The position numbers and the translations under genes are program-made. Positions 52,823 through 61,662 of a DNA stretch of 64,000 nt are shown here, piece after piece (position 1 is the first letter of the stretch; every line of letters begins with the position of its first letter). Under the pieces are notes generated by a model, which was given only the letters and a program-made list of their open reading frames with translations, was not told the DNA's origin and searched no databases. The stretch is taken from contig NZ_SMTE01000001.1 in NCBI RefSeq assembly GCF_004357765.1, positions 62,001 to 126,000 of the forward strand, read 5' to 3'. The stretch is from Pseudomonas putida. Its GTDB lineage: Bacteria; Pseudomonadota; Gammaproteobacteria; Pseudomonadales; Pseudomonadaceae.

Positions 52823-54226
52823 TCACACTTCCTTGAGCTTGAGCGATTGCTGCTCGTTCGCCTTGCGGGCCAGGCCTTCGAGCAGGAACCGTTGCCAGTT
52901 GGCGTGCTGGTTGACGTACAGGCCTTCGTGGGTGAATTCGGTCCCGGTCAGGGCCGGGCGAATACCGATGGTTTCGCTGTTGGGCGTGGCGCCCTCGACC
53001 CACTTGCCTTCACCGCGGGAAATATCGCTCCAGCGCTCCAGGCGTGCCTGGAAGCCGCGCTGGGCCTCGCGGAATTCCACCAGGTCGTCTGGCGTGCCGA
53101 GTCCGGATACGTTGAAGAAGTCCTCGAACTGACGAATGCGGTTCTCACGATCGGCGTCTGACTCGCCCACCACACCCAGGCAGAAACTGTTGATCTCGGT
53201 CTTGTTCCAAGCGATCGGACGGATGATCCGCAACTGCGAGCTGATCTGGTCGAGGAAGAACATGCTCGGGTAGATGTTGAGATTGCGAAGGCGGTGCATC
53301 ATCCATTCGGCCTTGCCTTGACCATGTTCCTCGACCAGCCTCGGCATGATGGTGGCGTAGCCAGGTCGCACGGCTGGGTTGGGCATATCGCTGAACAGCA
53401 CGCTATGGCCGTTGTGGAAGGCGAACCAGCCGTCATCGGTTTCCTTGTCGCCGGCACCGAGCTTGCTGTAGTCGAGGGTATCGCTGGCGGTCAGGCCTTT
53501 TTCGGCATTGACTTGCTGGCGATGCTGCACGGTGGCGACATAGTTGTAATGGACGGTGCTGACGTGGTAGCCGTCGAGGCCGTTTTCGTTCTGCAGCTTC
53601 CAGTTGCCGTCATAGGTGTAGGCACTTTTGCCGGGCAGTACTTCGAGCTGACCGGTGGGCGACTGCGCCACCATCATGTCGAAGAACACTTTGGCATCGC
53701 CGAGGAAGTCTTCCAGAGTATCGCTGCCAGCGACGTCGAGACTGACGAAGACGAAACCCTTGTAGCTGTCGATACGGGCTTTCTTCAGGCCGCGGGTGGC
53801 TTTGTCGAAGCCTTCCGGGTATTCGCCGGGCGCCTTGACCTTGACCAGGCGCCCATCGCTCTTGTAGCACCAGGCGTGGAACGGGCAGGTGAAGGTGGAC
53901 TGGTTGCCCTTGCCGACCCGGGTCAGGGTGGTGCCGCGGTGCTGGCAAGCGTTGATCAGGGCATTGAGCTTTCCTTCGCCATCGCGGGTGATGATCAGCG
54001 GTTGGCGTCCGGCACGCATGGTCATGAAGTCGTGATTGTTGGCGATTTCACTTTCGTGGCAGGCGTAGATCCAGTTCTTCTCGAAAATCAGTTCCATTTC
54101 CAGGTCGAACAGTTCGGGCTCGGTAAACATATCGCGGGCGATTCGGTAAACACCGTCCTGTGGCCGAAAGTCCAGGCAACTTTCAACAAATTGTTTCCAC
54201 TGTTCGACGCTTCTCGTTTGACTCAT
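52823..54226 (-). CDS. antA: Anthranilate 1,2-dioxygenase large subunit
   Basis: A 467-residue Rieske oxygenase subunit that converts anthranilate to catechol with release of CO2 and ammonia. Rieske ligands are Cys94, His96, Cys114 and His117 (ACQHRG, CPFHAW). The mononuclear iron site includes Asp218, His221 and His226 (ENGLDGYHVSTVH). The sequence closely follows AntA proteins of Pseudomonas as I remember them (EPELFDLEMELIFEKNWIYA). GAGGA precedes ATG 54226. The adjacent AraC regulator at 56052 is the likely AntR. BenA is the main alternative; the 467-residue length and sequence favour AntA. Confidence 0.88.
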   Translation of the reverse strand: MSQTRSVEQWKQFVESCLDFRPQDGVYRIARDMFTEPELFDLEMELIFEKNWIYACHESEIANNHDFMTMRAGRQPLIITRDGEGKLNALINACQHRGTTLTRVGKGNQSTFTCPFHAWCYKSDGRLVKVKAPGEYPEGFDKATRGLKKARIDSYKGFVFVSLDVAGSDTLEDFLGDAKVFFDMMVAQSPTGQLEVLPGKSAYTYDGNWKLQNENGLDGYHVSTVHYNYVATVQHRQQVNAEKGLTASDTLDYSKLGAGDKETDDGWFAFHNGHSVLFSDMPNPAVRPGYATIMPRLVEEHGQGKAEWMMHRLRNLNIYPSMFFLDQISSQLRIIRPIAWNKTEINSFCLGVVGESDADRENRIRQFEDFFNVSGLGTPDDLVEFREAQRGFQARLERWSDISRGEGKWVEGATPNSETIGIRPALTGTEFTHEGLYVNQHANWQRFLLEGLARKANEQQSLKLKEV

Positions 54227-54572
54227 GGTGCAGTCCTCGGCCATCGGGCTAATTCATGCATCCATTAAATGAGCAGGCCGGCTGCAGGGTCTATCCGCTT
54301 AATAAGTGAAAAGCATCCGGAAAATCGGCGGTAATTTTCCAACTCCGTTGCCGAGCCCTGAAAACCGGGAATTAAACCGATTTTGGGGCTAAGCATTTGG
54401 CTAATTGTCTTCAAATATCGGGATAGCCGCGACCCATCTGCGTAACGCTTAATGCGTCCCCAGACACCGATAGAGTGTTTTTCAAGCGCTAACGACGACT
54501 GCCCTCTGCATAACGGCCATGCGGCCGTCCAAATAAAAATGCCGCGTTGCCTGCGGCCTGGGGAAGAACGCT
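54227..54572. promoter_or_regulatory. Divergent regulatory region between antA and the porin
   Basis: 346 bp without a gene, AT-richer than its surroundings. It holds GGNTA half-sites: on the antA strand a weak pair GGATG/GGATA spaced 22 bp (54292-54318), and on the porin strand GGCTA/GGATA spaced 22 bp (54399-54425), plus GGCTAA at 54387. A 6-bp hairpin ACGGCC-ATGC-GGCCGT (54513-54528) and an A-rich AATAAAAA (54532-54539) lie in the porin leader. These may be AraC-type (AntR) sites and an Hfq/Crc target, at low certainty. Confidence 0.4.
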
Positions 54573-55823
54573 ATGTTGCAACGAACTTGGTGGGTGAGGG
54601 GTGTACAAACGATTGGTCTGTGCGCGCCGTTGTTGGCGCAAGCCGATATCGTCGAAGACAGCAACTTGGCGCTGGGACTGCGCAACTTCTACATCGATCG
54701 CGACTTCAAGGGTGACGACCCGACGCGTTCGCGGGTCGGTAGCTGGACCCAAGGTTTCGACCTGCGTTTCGCCTCTGGCTATAGCGATGGCCTGCTGCAA
54801 TTCGGCGTCGATGCCAACCTGCAGTACGCCGTTCGCCTGGATGGCGGGGGCGGGCGTGGTGACGACACCATCATTCCCTATAGCGTCAGCCGCCAGGCCC
54901 AGCCCGACGACTATGGGCGAGGCGGGTTGACCTTGAAGATGCGCTATTCCAAGACCGAACTGAAGATCGGTGAGCTGCGACCGATCCTGCCTGTGGTGGT
55001 GATCGATGATTCCCGTCAGTTGACCACCACCTTCCGCGGCGGCTTGCTCGAGTCCAAGGAAATCGACGGGCTGACGCTGCACGCCGGGCGCCTCACTGAA
55101 ATCGGGGCGCGTAACTCGTCCAATTACCAGAAGCTCTACCTGCAGACCGGCTCCGGTGTGGTGCGCGACAGCGACGGGATGAACCTCGCAGGTGGCAGCT
55201 ACGTGTTCAACAAGGCCTGGACCGGCAGTTACTACTATGCGCAAGTCGAAGACATCTACCAGCAACACTATCTGGGCGTGACCAACCTGACCGACCTGGG
55301 CGCCGGTTACGGGTTGAAGACCGACCTGCGCTACTTCAACAACAACGAGGACGGCGATGCCCTGTATGGCGACATCGACAACGCCTCCTACGGCATCATG
55401 ACCACCTTGAGGAAGGGCGCTCACGCGTTCGGCGTGGGCTACCAGCGCATGCTCGGCGACAGTAATTTCCCCACCCTGGGCGGTTACGTGCCGCAACCCT
55501 TCCTGGTCAACTGGTCACGGGTGGCGTTCATCAAACCCAACGAGAAGTCCTGGCAGGCCCGCTATGACTATGACTTTGCCGGCATGGGTATTCCGGGCCT
55601 GAAGTTCATGACCCGTTACCTCAAGGGCACCTCGATCGATCGTGGTGACAGCTTGAGCGAGGCTGCCGAAAGCGAGCGCAACCTGATCTTGTCCTATGTG
55701 GTGCAAAGTGGGCCTTTGCAAGGTTTGGGCTTCGAGGCGGGTAATGTGGTGGCCAAGTTCAGCCATGGTAACGATTGGGTCGAGAATCGCCTGGTGACGA
55801 TGTACACCTGGAAATTCTGGTAA
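54573..55823 (+). CDS. OprD-family outer-membrane porin
   Basis: A 416-residue outer-membrane porin. A signal peptide ends near residue 24 (LLAQA-DIVED), and the mature protein starts with the OprD-type SNLALGLRNFYIDRDF. It shows GSWTQGFDLRFASGY, YGRGGLTLKMRYSKTELKIGELRP in family form, alternating beta strands throughout and the C-terminal Phe-Trp ending (TWKFW). OprD/Opd porins pass amino acids and aromatic acids. Its position between antABC and two AraC genes suggests uptake of anthranilate or a related acid (inference). Confidence 0.9.
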   Translation: MLQRTWWVRGVQTIGLCAPLLAQADIVEDSNLALGLRNFYIDRDFKGDDPTRSRVGSWTQGFDLRFASGYSDGLLQFGVDANLQYAVRLDGGGGRGDDTIIPYSVSRQAQPDDYGRGGLTLKMRYSKTELKIGELRPILPVVVIDDSRQLTTTFRGGLLESKEIDGLTLHAGRLTEIGARNSSNYQKLYLQTGSGVVRDSDGMNLAGGSYVFNKAWTGSYYYAQVEDIYQQHYLGVTNLTDLGAGYGLKTDLRYFNNNEDGDALYGDIDNASYGIMTTLRKGAHAFGVGYQRMLGDSNFPTLGGYVPQPFLVNWSRVAFIKPNEKSWQARYDYDFAGMGIPGLKFMTRYLKGTSIDRGDSLSEAAESERNLILSYVVQSGPLQGLGFEAGNVVAKFSHGNDWVENRLVTMYTWKFW

Positions 55824-56051
55824 CGCTCTGCCCCGAAATCGAACATCACCTGGCGCCGCAACCAGGCGCGCCAGGGGTGTTCGAAGGGCATGGACAGACA
55901 ATCGGCGCGTCCGATATCCAGTTATTCATTCATTGCTAGCCAGAAAATCCGAATATGCCCAGTGACCGGCATGCCGGGCATAGCCTTTGCTTGGCCAATG
56001 AGCAAACGTGCCGAAGAGCGCGCCGATATCCCTAGCCGTGGGTGCATTTTC

Positions 56052-57065
56052 ATGAACCAACCGAGCATTGTTACGTTCAGAGATATTCGAATCGATCGCT
56101 ACGACCTCGCCGGTGCGCGGGACTGGATGGCCGGTATCTGTGGCCCGCATGAATTGCACACTCACCAACCGAACCGCATTCACTTTCACCACAGCGCCAA
56201 CGTCTTCAAATCCATGTCAACCACACTGGGGCGCATGGAATACGGGACCGATGTGACCATCGGTGTCGAGGATGCCGAACACCTCAATTGCTACAGCCTC
56301 AGCTTGCCGCTGCGTGGCGAGCAGGAACTGATCAAGAATGGCCAGCGCCTGCGGTCCGACCGCGACCAGGGGCTGATCGTCACACCCTACGAAACCCAGA
56401 CCCTGAGCATGACCGGCGACTGTCACAAGGTCTCGGTGGTGATCACCCGCATGGCCATGCGCCAGACCCTGGAATCGATGCTGCAGCGTCCGCTGGACGT
56501 ACCGCTGGTATTCGAACCGGTCATGGATGCGGTGGAGGGGGCGTCGGCCTCATGGTGGCGCATGGCTCGCTATTACGTCGAAGAACTGGAACGTGGGCAC
56601 GGCCTGTTCGCCCATGTGGCATTCACCCGCGATGTGGAAACGGCGCTGATCAAGGGGCTGATTCTGTCGCAGCCGAACAACTACACCGCTGAGCTGCGCG
56701 AGCAGACCGACAACAAGCTGCCGTACTACCTGGTGCGGGCCAAGAACTATATCGAGGCCAACGCCCGTGAAGAGATGCACCTGGAAGACATCGAACAGGC
56801 CGCTGGGGTATCGCGGTTCAAGCTGTTCGAAGGTTTTCGCAAGTCCTTCGGACTCTCGCCCATGGCCTACCTGAAGAAGTACCGACTCGGCGCTGTGCGC
56901 CAGGAGATCCTCGAGGATGCCTCGCAACGCAACATCTCGGTGATCGCAATGGGCTGGGGGTTCTCGCACTTGGGGCGCTTTGCCAGTGAGTACCGCAAGC
57001 TGTTCAACGAAGCGCCCAGCGCGACCCTGCAACGCAACGAAGCCCGCCGCAATCGGTTGGTGTGA
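56052..57065 (+). CDS. antR: AraC-family activator, likely AntR
   Basis: A 337-residue AraC/XylS-type regulator: an N-terminal ligand domain (about 1-215; IRFHFH-like HTHQPNRIHFHH, LPLRGEQELIKNGQRL) and C-terminal double HTH (about 235-330; HLEDIEQAAGVSRFKLFEGFRKSF and NISVIAMGWGFSHLGRFASEYRKLF, given in parts of the family pattern). The start at 56052 (MNQPSIVTF) is the most likely; the Shine-Dalgarno is weak. Its place beside antABC fits the activator of the anthranilate genes. A second AraC gene starts one base after its stop. Confidence 0.8.
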   Translation: MNQPSIVTFRDIRIDRYDLAGARDWMAGICGPHELHTHQPNRIHFHHSANVFKSMSTTLGRMEYGTDVTIGVEDAEHLNCYSLSLPLRGEQELIKNGQRLRSDRDQGLIVTPYETQTLSMTGDCHKVSVVITRMAMRQTLESMLQRPLDVPLVFEPVMDAVEGASASWWRMARYYVEELERGHGLFAHVAFTRDVETALIKGLILSQPNNYTAELREQTDNKLPYYLVRAKNYIEANAREEMHLEDIEQAAGVSRFKLFEGFRKSFGLSPMAYLKKYRLGAVRQEILEDASQRNISVIAMGWGFSHLGRFASEYRKLFNEAPSATLQRNEARRNRLV

Positions 57066-57066
57066 G

Positions 57067-58041
57067 GTGAACGGCTTGCATGGCAGCACCGCCAACCGGC
57101 TCGGACTTGACCTTTCGGCGCTGCTCAAGCAGCCGGGATTCAGCAGTCGTTCTGCCTTGGCAGCCCAGCAGCGCCTGGGCGAGGCGTTGGTGGATCATGA
57201 GCTGGACTGGCCCGACGGCCAAGTGGAAGTGACCCTGCACCGTGGCCAGGTCGCCAGTTGCGAACTCTACGCGCTGCGCTACGGCGGTCAGGTGGAGATC
57301 CGTCCTCAGCCCTTCGAAGATTTCGTGCTGGTGCAGATGCCATTGCAGGGCAACGCCACCTTGCAGTGCGACGGCGTCAGCTATTGCGTCAGCCCTGGCG
57401 ACACCGCGGTGCTGGCACCGCGTCAAAACGCGCGGGTGATGTGGAATGCAGGTTGTGAGCAACTGATACTCAAGTTGCCACGTGCCCTGTTCGAGGCCAG
57501 TCAGCGCCACCTTCAGCTGGATTCAGAGCTGCCCGCGCTGAGCCGACTGCAACGACCGCTGAGCGTGCGCTGGCTGCGCTTGGTCAGCGAGTTGCTCGAG
57601 CATTTGCCTAGCGGCGAGCAGGCCGTTCCACTGTCGCCTTGGCTGCGGCACCTGGAGCAGAGCCTGCCGCTGTTTCTGCTCAGCCATTGTTCGGCCGATC
57701 TCGCCACCCGCTGCGAGCTGCGTCAGCCCGCGCGCCATCTGGAGCGTATCGAGGCGTGCATGCGCGGTCACCTGAACCGAAGCATCAGTCTGCCGCAACT
57801 GGCCAGCGAGGCGGGTATGAGCATCCGCAGCCTGAATAGCCTGTGCCAGCGCGAATTCGCGCAAAGCCCCATGGACCGCCTGCGCGCCCTGCGCCTGGAT
57901 GCGGCCCGCGCTCACCTGATGGGCAACCCGCACGCCAGCGTCACCGAGGTGGCACTGGAATATGGCTTCGCTCATGTCGGGCGATTCGCCGCCTACTACC
58001 GCCAGCGTTTCGGAGAATTGCCGCGCCAGACCCGAGGCTAG
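57067..58041 (+). CDS. Second AraC-family regulator
   Basis: A 324-residue AraC/XylS-type regulator with a cupin-like N-terminal ligand domain (VQMPLQGNATLQCDG, SPGDTAVLAPRQNARV) and C-terminal HTH pair (ISLPQLASEAGMSIRSLNSL, SVTEVALEYGFAHVGRFAAYY). The most likely start is GTG 57067, one base past the antR stop, so it is coupled to antR. It is a good candidate activator for the second dioxygenase operon, whose promoter has XylS-format repeats. The start is inferred because no in-frame ATG exists early. Confidence 0.8.
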   Translation: MNGLHGSTANRLGLDLSALLKQPGFSSRSALAAQQRLGEALVDHELDWPDGQVEVTLHRGQVASCELYALRYGGQVEIRPQPFEDFVLVQMPLQGNATLQCDGVSYCVSPGDTAVLAPRQNARVMWNAGCEQLILKLPRALFEASQRHLQLDSELPALSRLQRPLSVRWLRLVSELLEHLPSGEQAVPLSPWLRHLEQSLPLFLLSHCSADLATRCELRQPARHLERIEACMRGHLNRSISLPQLASEAGMSIRSLNSLCQREFAQSPMDRLRALRLDAARAHLMGNPHASVTEVALEYGFAHVGRFAAYYRQRFGELPRQTRG

Positions 58042-58211
58042 ACACGGCCTCGCTCATCCCTGGGCAAGGATGGGGGACGTGATGTGGCATTGCCTCCGGC
58101 GACCACGAGGTTTTGCGTCTAGGCTTTGGCAAGCACGAGACGGGAAACCTCGTACCGGTAGCAGCCCACCGTTGCAGGGCTGCGGTTAGACGCCAGCCCA
58201 GGGGAACGAGC

Positions 58212-58808
58212 ATGGTCCAGGCCCGGGATCTGATCATCTGCGAGTATTGCGACGCCCTCTACCAGCGCACAACGCTCGAGCGTCATCAGCGCGCACTGTG
58301 TCCGCAGTGCGGTGGGGTGTTGTACCGGCACTGTAATCTGACGATCCAGCAGCGATTGGCGCTGGGCGTCACCGGTGGTGTGTTGCTGATATTCGCCAAC
58401 TGCTACCCGGTCATGACCATCAGCATGCAAGGGCTGACCAATTCCGCCACCTTGTGGGATTCGGTGCAGATCCTCAGCAGCGGGAGCATCACCTTCATCG
58501 CGCTGGTCATGGCACTGGCCATCATCTTCGCACCGGTCCTGCAGATCGTCCTGTTGTGCTGGCTGCTGGGTTTCGCACTGGCTGGGCGGCGCGCACCGGG
58601 GTTTGCCACCTGCATGCGCGCCCTCGAAGCCCTGCGCCCGTGGAGCATGCTCGAGGTGTGCCTGCTCGGGGCAATGGTCGCAGTGATCAAACTGGCAGGG
58701 CTGCTGGAGGTCATCCCAGGTATCGGGCTGTTGGCCCTGGCGGCCCTGAGCATGCTTATCATCTATATCGCCGGTCGCGATATCCGTGACCTCTGGGAGC
58801 GGGTATGA
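58212..58808 (+). CDS. pqiA: PqiA-like membrane protein, first half
   Basis: A 198-residue protein with an N-terminal zinc-ribbon (CEYCDALYQ, CPQCGGVLYR) and four membrane helices (about 55-75, 95-120, 145-165, 170-190), matching the first half of E. coli PqiA. In pseudomonads PqiA is commonly split into two genes. It overlaps the second half by 4 bp. The Pqi system moves lipids between membranes and is linked to paraquat induction and envelope stress. Confidence 0.87.
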   Translation: MVQARDLIICEYCDALYQRTTLERHQRALCPQCGGVLYRHCNLTIQQRLALGVTGGVLLIFANCYPVMTISMQGLTNSATLWDSVQILSSGSITFIALVMALAIIFAPVLQIVLLCWLLGFALAGRRAPGFATCMRALEALRPWSMLEVCLLGAMVAVIKLAGLLEVIPGIGLLALAALSMLIIYIAGRDIRDLWERV

Positions 58809-59449
58809 CGGCCCCTGCACGTGCCGATGAGGCCGGGCTGTGCCTGTGCCATGGTTGCGGGCAGACCTGCGACCTGCAGGCCAATGCCCATACTTGCACC
58901 CGCTGCGGTGCTGGCCTGCACCGGCGCAAGACCGACGCCATCGGCCGTGGCTGGGCGTTCCTGCTGGCTGCGTTGGTGTTCTACATACCGGCCAACCTGA
59001 TGCCGGTGATGCACACCGAGATGCTCGGCAGTGGCAGCGATAGCACCATCGGCGGAGGTGTGGTCGAGTTCTGGGAGGCGGGGGCCTGGGACATCGCCTT
59101 GATCATCTTCATCGCCAGCATGGGCGTGCCCGCGATCAAGTTCTTTTCGCTCGGATTGCTGCTGTTCACCGCCGGGCGGCGTTCGACCTGGGCCCGGCGG
59201 CAGCGCTCGCAGCTGTTTCGCTTCGTCGAGTTGATCGGCTATTGGTCGATGCTCGACGTGATGGTCGTGGCCCTGGTGGCGGCCTTGGTGCAGTTGCGCG
59301 GCCTGGGCACCATCGAACCGCGCGAAGGCATCCTGTTCTTCGGCATGGTCGTGGTGCTGACCATGTTCTCGGCCAATAGCTTCGACCCCCGCCTGATCTG
59401 GGATAACCGCGACAATCAAGAGGGCCGCACGGATGGTGCAGGAGACTGA
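58805..59449 (+). CDS. pqiA: PqiA-like membrane protein, second half
   Basis: A 214-residue protein with a second zinc-ribbon (CHGCGQTCDLQ, CTRCGAGLHRR) and four helices beginning with GWAFLLAALVFYIPANLMPVM. PANLMPVM and ELIGYWSMLDVMVV are typical of PqiA C-terminal halves. It overlaps pqiB by 17 bp. The two halves probably assemble into a full PqiA. Confidence 0.87.
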   Translation: MTAPARADEAGLCLCHGCGQTCDLQANAHTCTRCGAGLHRRKTDAIGRGWAFLLAALVFYIPANLMPVMHTEMLGSGSDSTIGGGVVEFWEAGAWDIALIIFIASMGVPAIKFFSLGLLLFTAGRRSTWARRQRSQLFRFVELIGYWSMLDVMVVALVAALVQLRGLGTIEPREGILFFGMVVVLTMFSANSFDPRLIWDNRDNQEGRTDGAGD

Positions 59450-61073
59450 CAAACAGGTGTCAGCCGGGCGGGCAGAGGTCCGCACCCGCCGCTGGAACGT
59501 GTCATTGGTGTGGATCGTGCCGATCCTGGCGATTCTCGTAGGGGCGTCGCTGGTAGTTCGCAACTGGATGCAGGAAGGCCCGGTCATCTCCATCTCGTTC
59601 AATTCCGGCGAAGGCCTGGTGGCGCACAAAACCCAGGTCAAGTACCGCAGCGTGGTGATCGGTGAAGTGACCTCCGTCGATCTGGCGGATGACCGCACCG
59701 GCGTCATCGCCAAAGTGCAGTTGTCCAACGAGGCCCGTTCGTTCGCCACCCAGGGTGCGCGCTTCTGGGTGGTGCGGCCGCGCATCGGCGCTGGCGGCAT
59801 ATCCGGGGTCGACACACTCCTGTCGGGCAGCTTCATCGGTGCCGATGCCGGCGAGTCCAAGGCGCCGGAGAAGCACTTCAAAGGCCTGGAGTTGCCACCA
59901 CCGATCACCTATGGCGAGAAGGGCAAGCACTTCTCGCTGAGCGCTTCGGACCTGGGCTCGCTGGATATCGGCTCGTCGATCTACTACCGCAAGATCCCGG
60001 TTGGGGAGGTGGTGTCCTTTGCCTTGAAAGACGATGGCTCAGGCGTGGATATCGGCGTTTTCGTGCTTGCACCGTTCGATGCGTTCGTCACCACCGATAC
60101 GCGGTTCTGGAATGCCAGCGGCATCGACATGCAGGTCGGTGCCAATGGGCTCAAGGTCGACACTGAGTCACTGTCCTCGATCCTGGTCGGCGGACTGGCA
60201 TTCGGCTCACCGGACTTTGCCCCCGAAGCCCAGCCCGCAGCCGATCACACCCAGTTCCAGCTGTTCGGTGACAGGGACTCCGCGCTGGCACCCCCGAGTG
60301 GCCCGGCCCAGTACCTGCAACTGCGCTTCGACCAGGCCATGCGCGGCTTGTCGGTGGGGGCGCCGGTGGAGTTCAAAGGCGTGGAATTCGGCAAGGTCAC
60401 TTCGATCAAGCTGGACTACGACCCGGCCAGGCAGAGCTTCCCGGTGGTGGTCGATGCGGTGATCTACCCGCAGCGTCTGGGGCCGGTCCATCGCAAGATG
60501 CTCGGCGTTTTCAAGAACAAGGAGGGCGACATGGCAGGTGCCAGACGACTGATCGGCACCTTCGTCGAGCACGGCCTGCGGGCCCAGGCGCGCAGCGGCA
60601 ACCTGATCACCGGGCAGATGTTCATTTCCCTGGACTTCTATCCCGACGCCCCCAAGGTGGCATTCGACATGAACGCCAATCCCATCGTCATACCGACCCT
60701 ACCGGGTAGTCTCGAAAAGTTGCAGGAGCAACTGCAGCAGGTGGTCGAACGTATCGGCAAGCTGCCCCTGGAAAGCATCGCCAGCAACCTCGATGGCACA
60801 TTGCGCGATTTGCGGACCAATCTCAAGCAGTTCAACGGCCAGACCCTTCCGAGCGTGAAGGCGACCCTTGACGATCTGCAGAAGACCTTGCAGAGCGCCA
60901 ACTCGACCATCGCCGAGGGCTCTCCCCAGCGTGAACGGTTCGGTGAGACCCTCGATGAACTCGAGCGCATGTCGCGCTCGCTGCGTGACTTGTCGGATTA
61001 CCTGGGCCGGCACCCCGAATCGCTGATCCGCGGTCGACCGAAAGCGGCCGGGGCCGAGCGTGTGAAACCGTGA
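59433..61073 (+). CDS. pqiB: PqiB-type MCE-domain protein
   Basis: A 546-residue inner-membrane-anchored periplasmic protein with a membrane helix at about 27-46 and three MCE domains (about 45-140, 160-260, 285-400; KTQVKYRSVVIGEVTSV is typical of the first). A long C-terminal alpha-helical segment (about 410-530; LEKLQEQLQQVVERIGKLP) builds the needle in E. coli PqiB. It forms a lipid-transport syringe between the membranes with PqiA and PqiC. Confidence 0.93.
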   Translation: MVQETDKQVSAGRAEVRTRRWNVSLVWIVPILAILVGASLVVRNWMQEGPVISISFNSGEGLVAHKTQVKYRSVVIGEVTSVDLADDRTGVIAKVQLSNEARSFATQGARFWVVRPRIGAGGISGVDTLLSGSFIGADAGESKAPEKHFKGLELPPPITYGEKGKHFSLSASDLGSLDIGSSIYYRKIPVGEVVSFALKDDGSGVDIGVFVLAPFDAFVTTDTRFWNASGIDMQVGANGLKVDTESLSSILVGGLAFGSPDFAPEAQPAADHTQFQLFGDRDSALAPPSGPAQYLQLRFDQAMRGLSVGAPVEFKGVEFGKVTSIKLDYDPARQSFPVVVDAVIYPQRLGPVHRKMLGVFKNKEGDMAGARRLIGTFVEHGLRAQARSGNLITGQMFISLDFYPDAPKVAFDMNANPIVIPTLPGSLEKLQEQLQQVVERIGKLPLESIASNLDGTLRDLRTNLKQFNGQTLPSVKATLDDLQKTLQSANSTIAEGSPQRERFGETLDELERMSRSLRDLSDYLGRHPESLIRGRPKAAGAERVKP

Positions 61074-61094
61074 GGCGCATTGAGGAGCGAACCC

Positions 61095-61634
61095 ATGCAT
61101 CGACTGCGTAATCTCTGCATCGCCAGCGCGTTCGGCGCGCTCTGTGCCTGCAGCAGCGCACCGAACAACTATCACACCCTGGTAGCGGCCCAGCCACCCC
61201 AGGCGTCCATGCAGAATATCCAGGTGAGCAGGGTCAGCATGCCGCCGCAGGTGGACCGACCACAGTTGGTCGTTCGCCAAGGCAACAGCGGGCTGGCCAT
61301 TCTGGAAACCGAGTGGTGGGGCGCGAATCTCGTCGATGAGTTCCGAAGCGCCTTGCAGGATCAATTGCGCGGCCCGGCAGCCGGGCCCAAGACCTTGGTG
61401 CGGGTCGACGTGCAACGGTTCGACACCGTGCCAGGTCAGTACGCCGCCCTGGAGGCTTGGTGGCGCATGAAGCGTCCCGGCGCGGCGGAAATGACCTGTC
61501 GCACTGCGGTACGCACGCCCGCGGACAACAGCATCACCAACCTGGTCAATGCCCATCAAGCCAATCTGCGCAAGCTCGCCGAAGCGCTACGCCGGGCAGC
61601 GGCACCCTCAAGTGCAGGCTGCCCTGGCGCTTAG
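61095..61634 (+). CDS. pqiC: PqiC-type lipoprotein
   Basis: A 179-residue outer-membrane lipoprotein. The signal ends in LCAC (lipid Cys at about residue 19), followed by SSAPNNYHTLVA and the PqiC/YmbA-type domain (VSRVSMPPQVDRPQLVVR, WWGANLVDEFRSALQDQL). The start at 61095 is chosen because TGAGGAG lies 7 bases upstream; a TTG 15 bases earlier is in frame. It would be the outer-membrane partner of PqiB. Confidence 0.87.
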   Translation: MHRLRNLCIASAFGALCACSSAPNNYHTLVAAQPPQASMQNIQVSRVSMPPQVDRPQLVVRQGNSGLAILETEWWGANLVDEFRSALQDQLRGPAAGPKTLVRVDVQRFDTVPGQYAALEAWWRMKRPGAAEMTCRTAVRTPADNSITNLVNAHQANLRKLAEALRRAAAPSSAGCPGA

Positions 61635-61662
61635 TCTGGCCCGTGGACCCCAAGGAGCAAGC

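Noticed and set aside
54387-54404. Two GGCTAA repeats 12 bp apart in the antA-porin region
   Set aside because: Spacing does not match known AraC-type tandem sites and the motif is short.
55930-55950. A TTGCTAGC sequence before antR resembling the GntR sites
   Set aside because: Single half-matching copy with no partner 21 bp away; likely chance.
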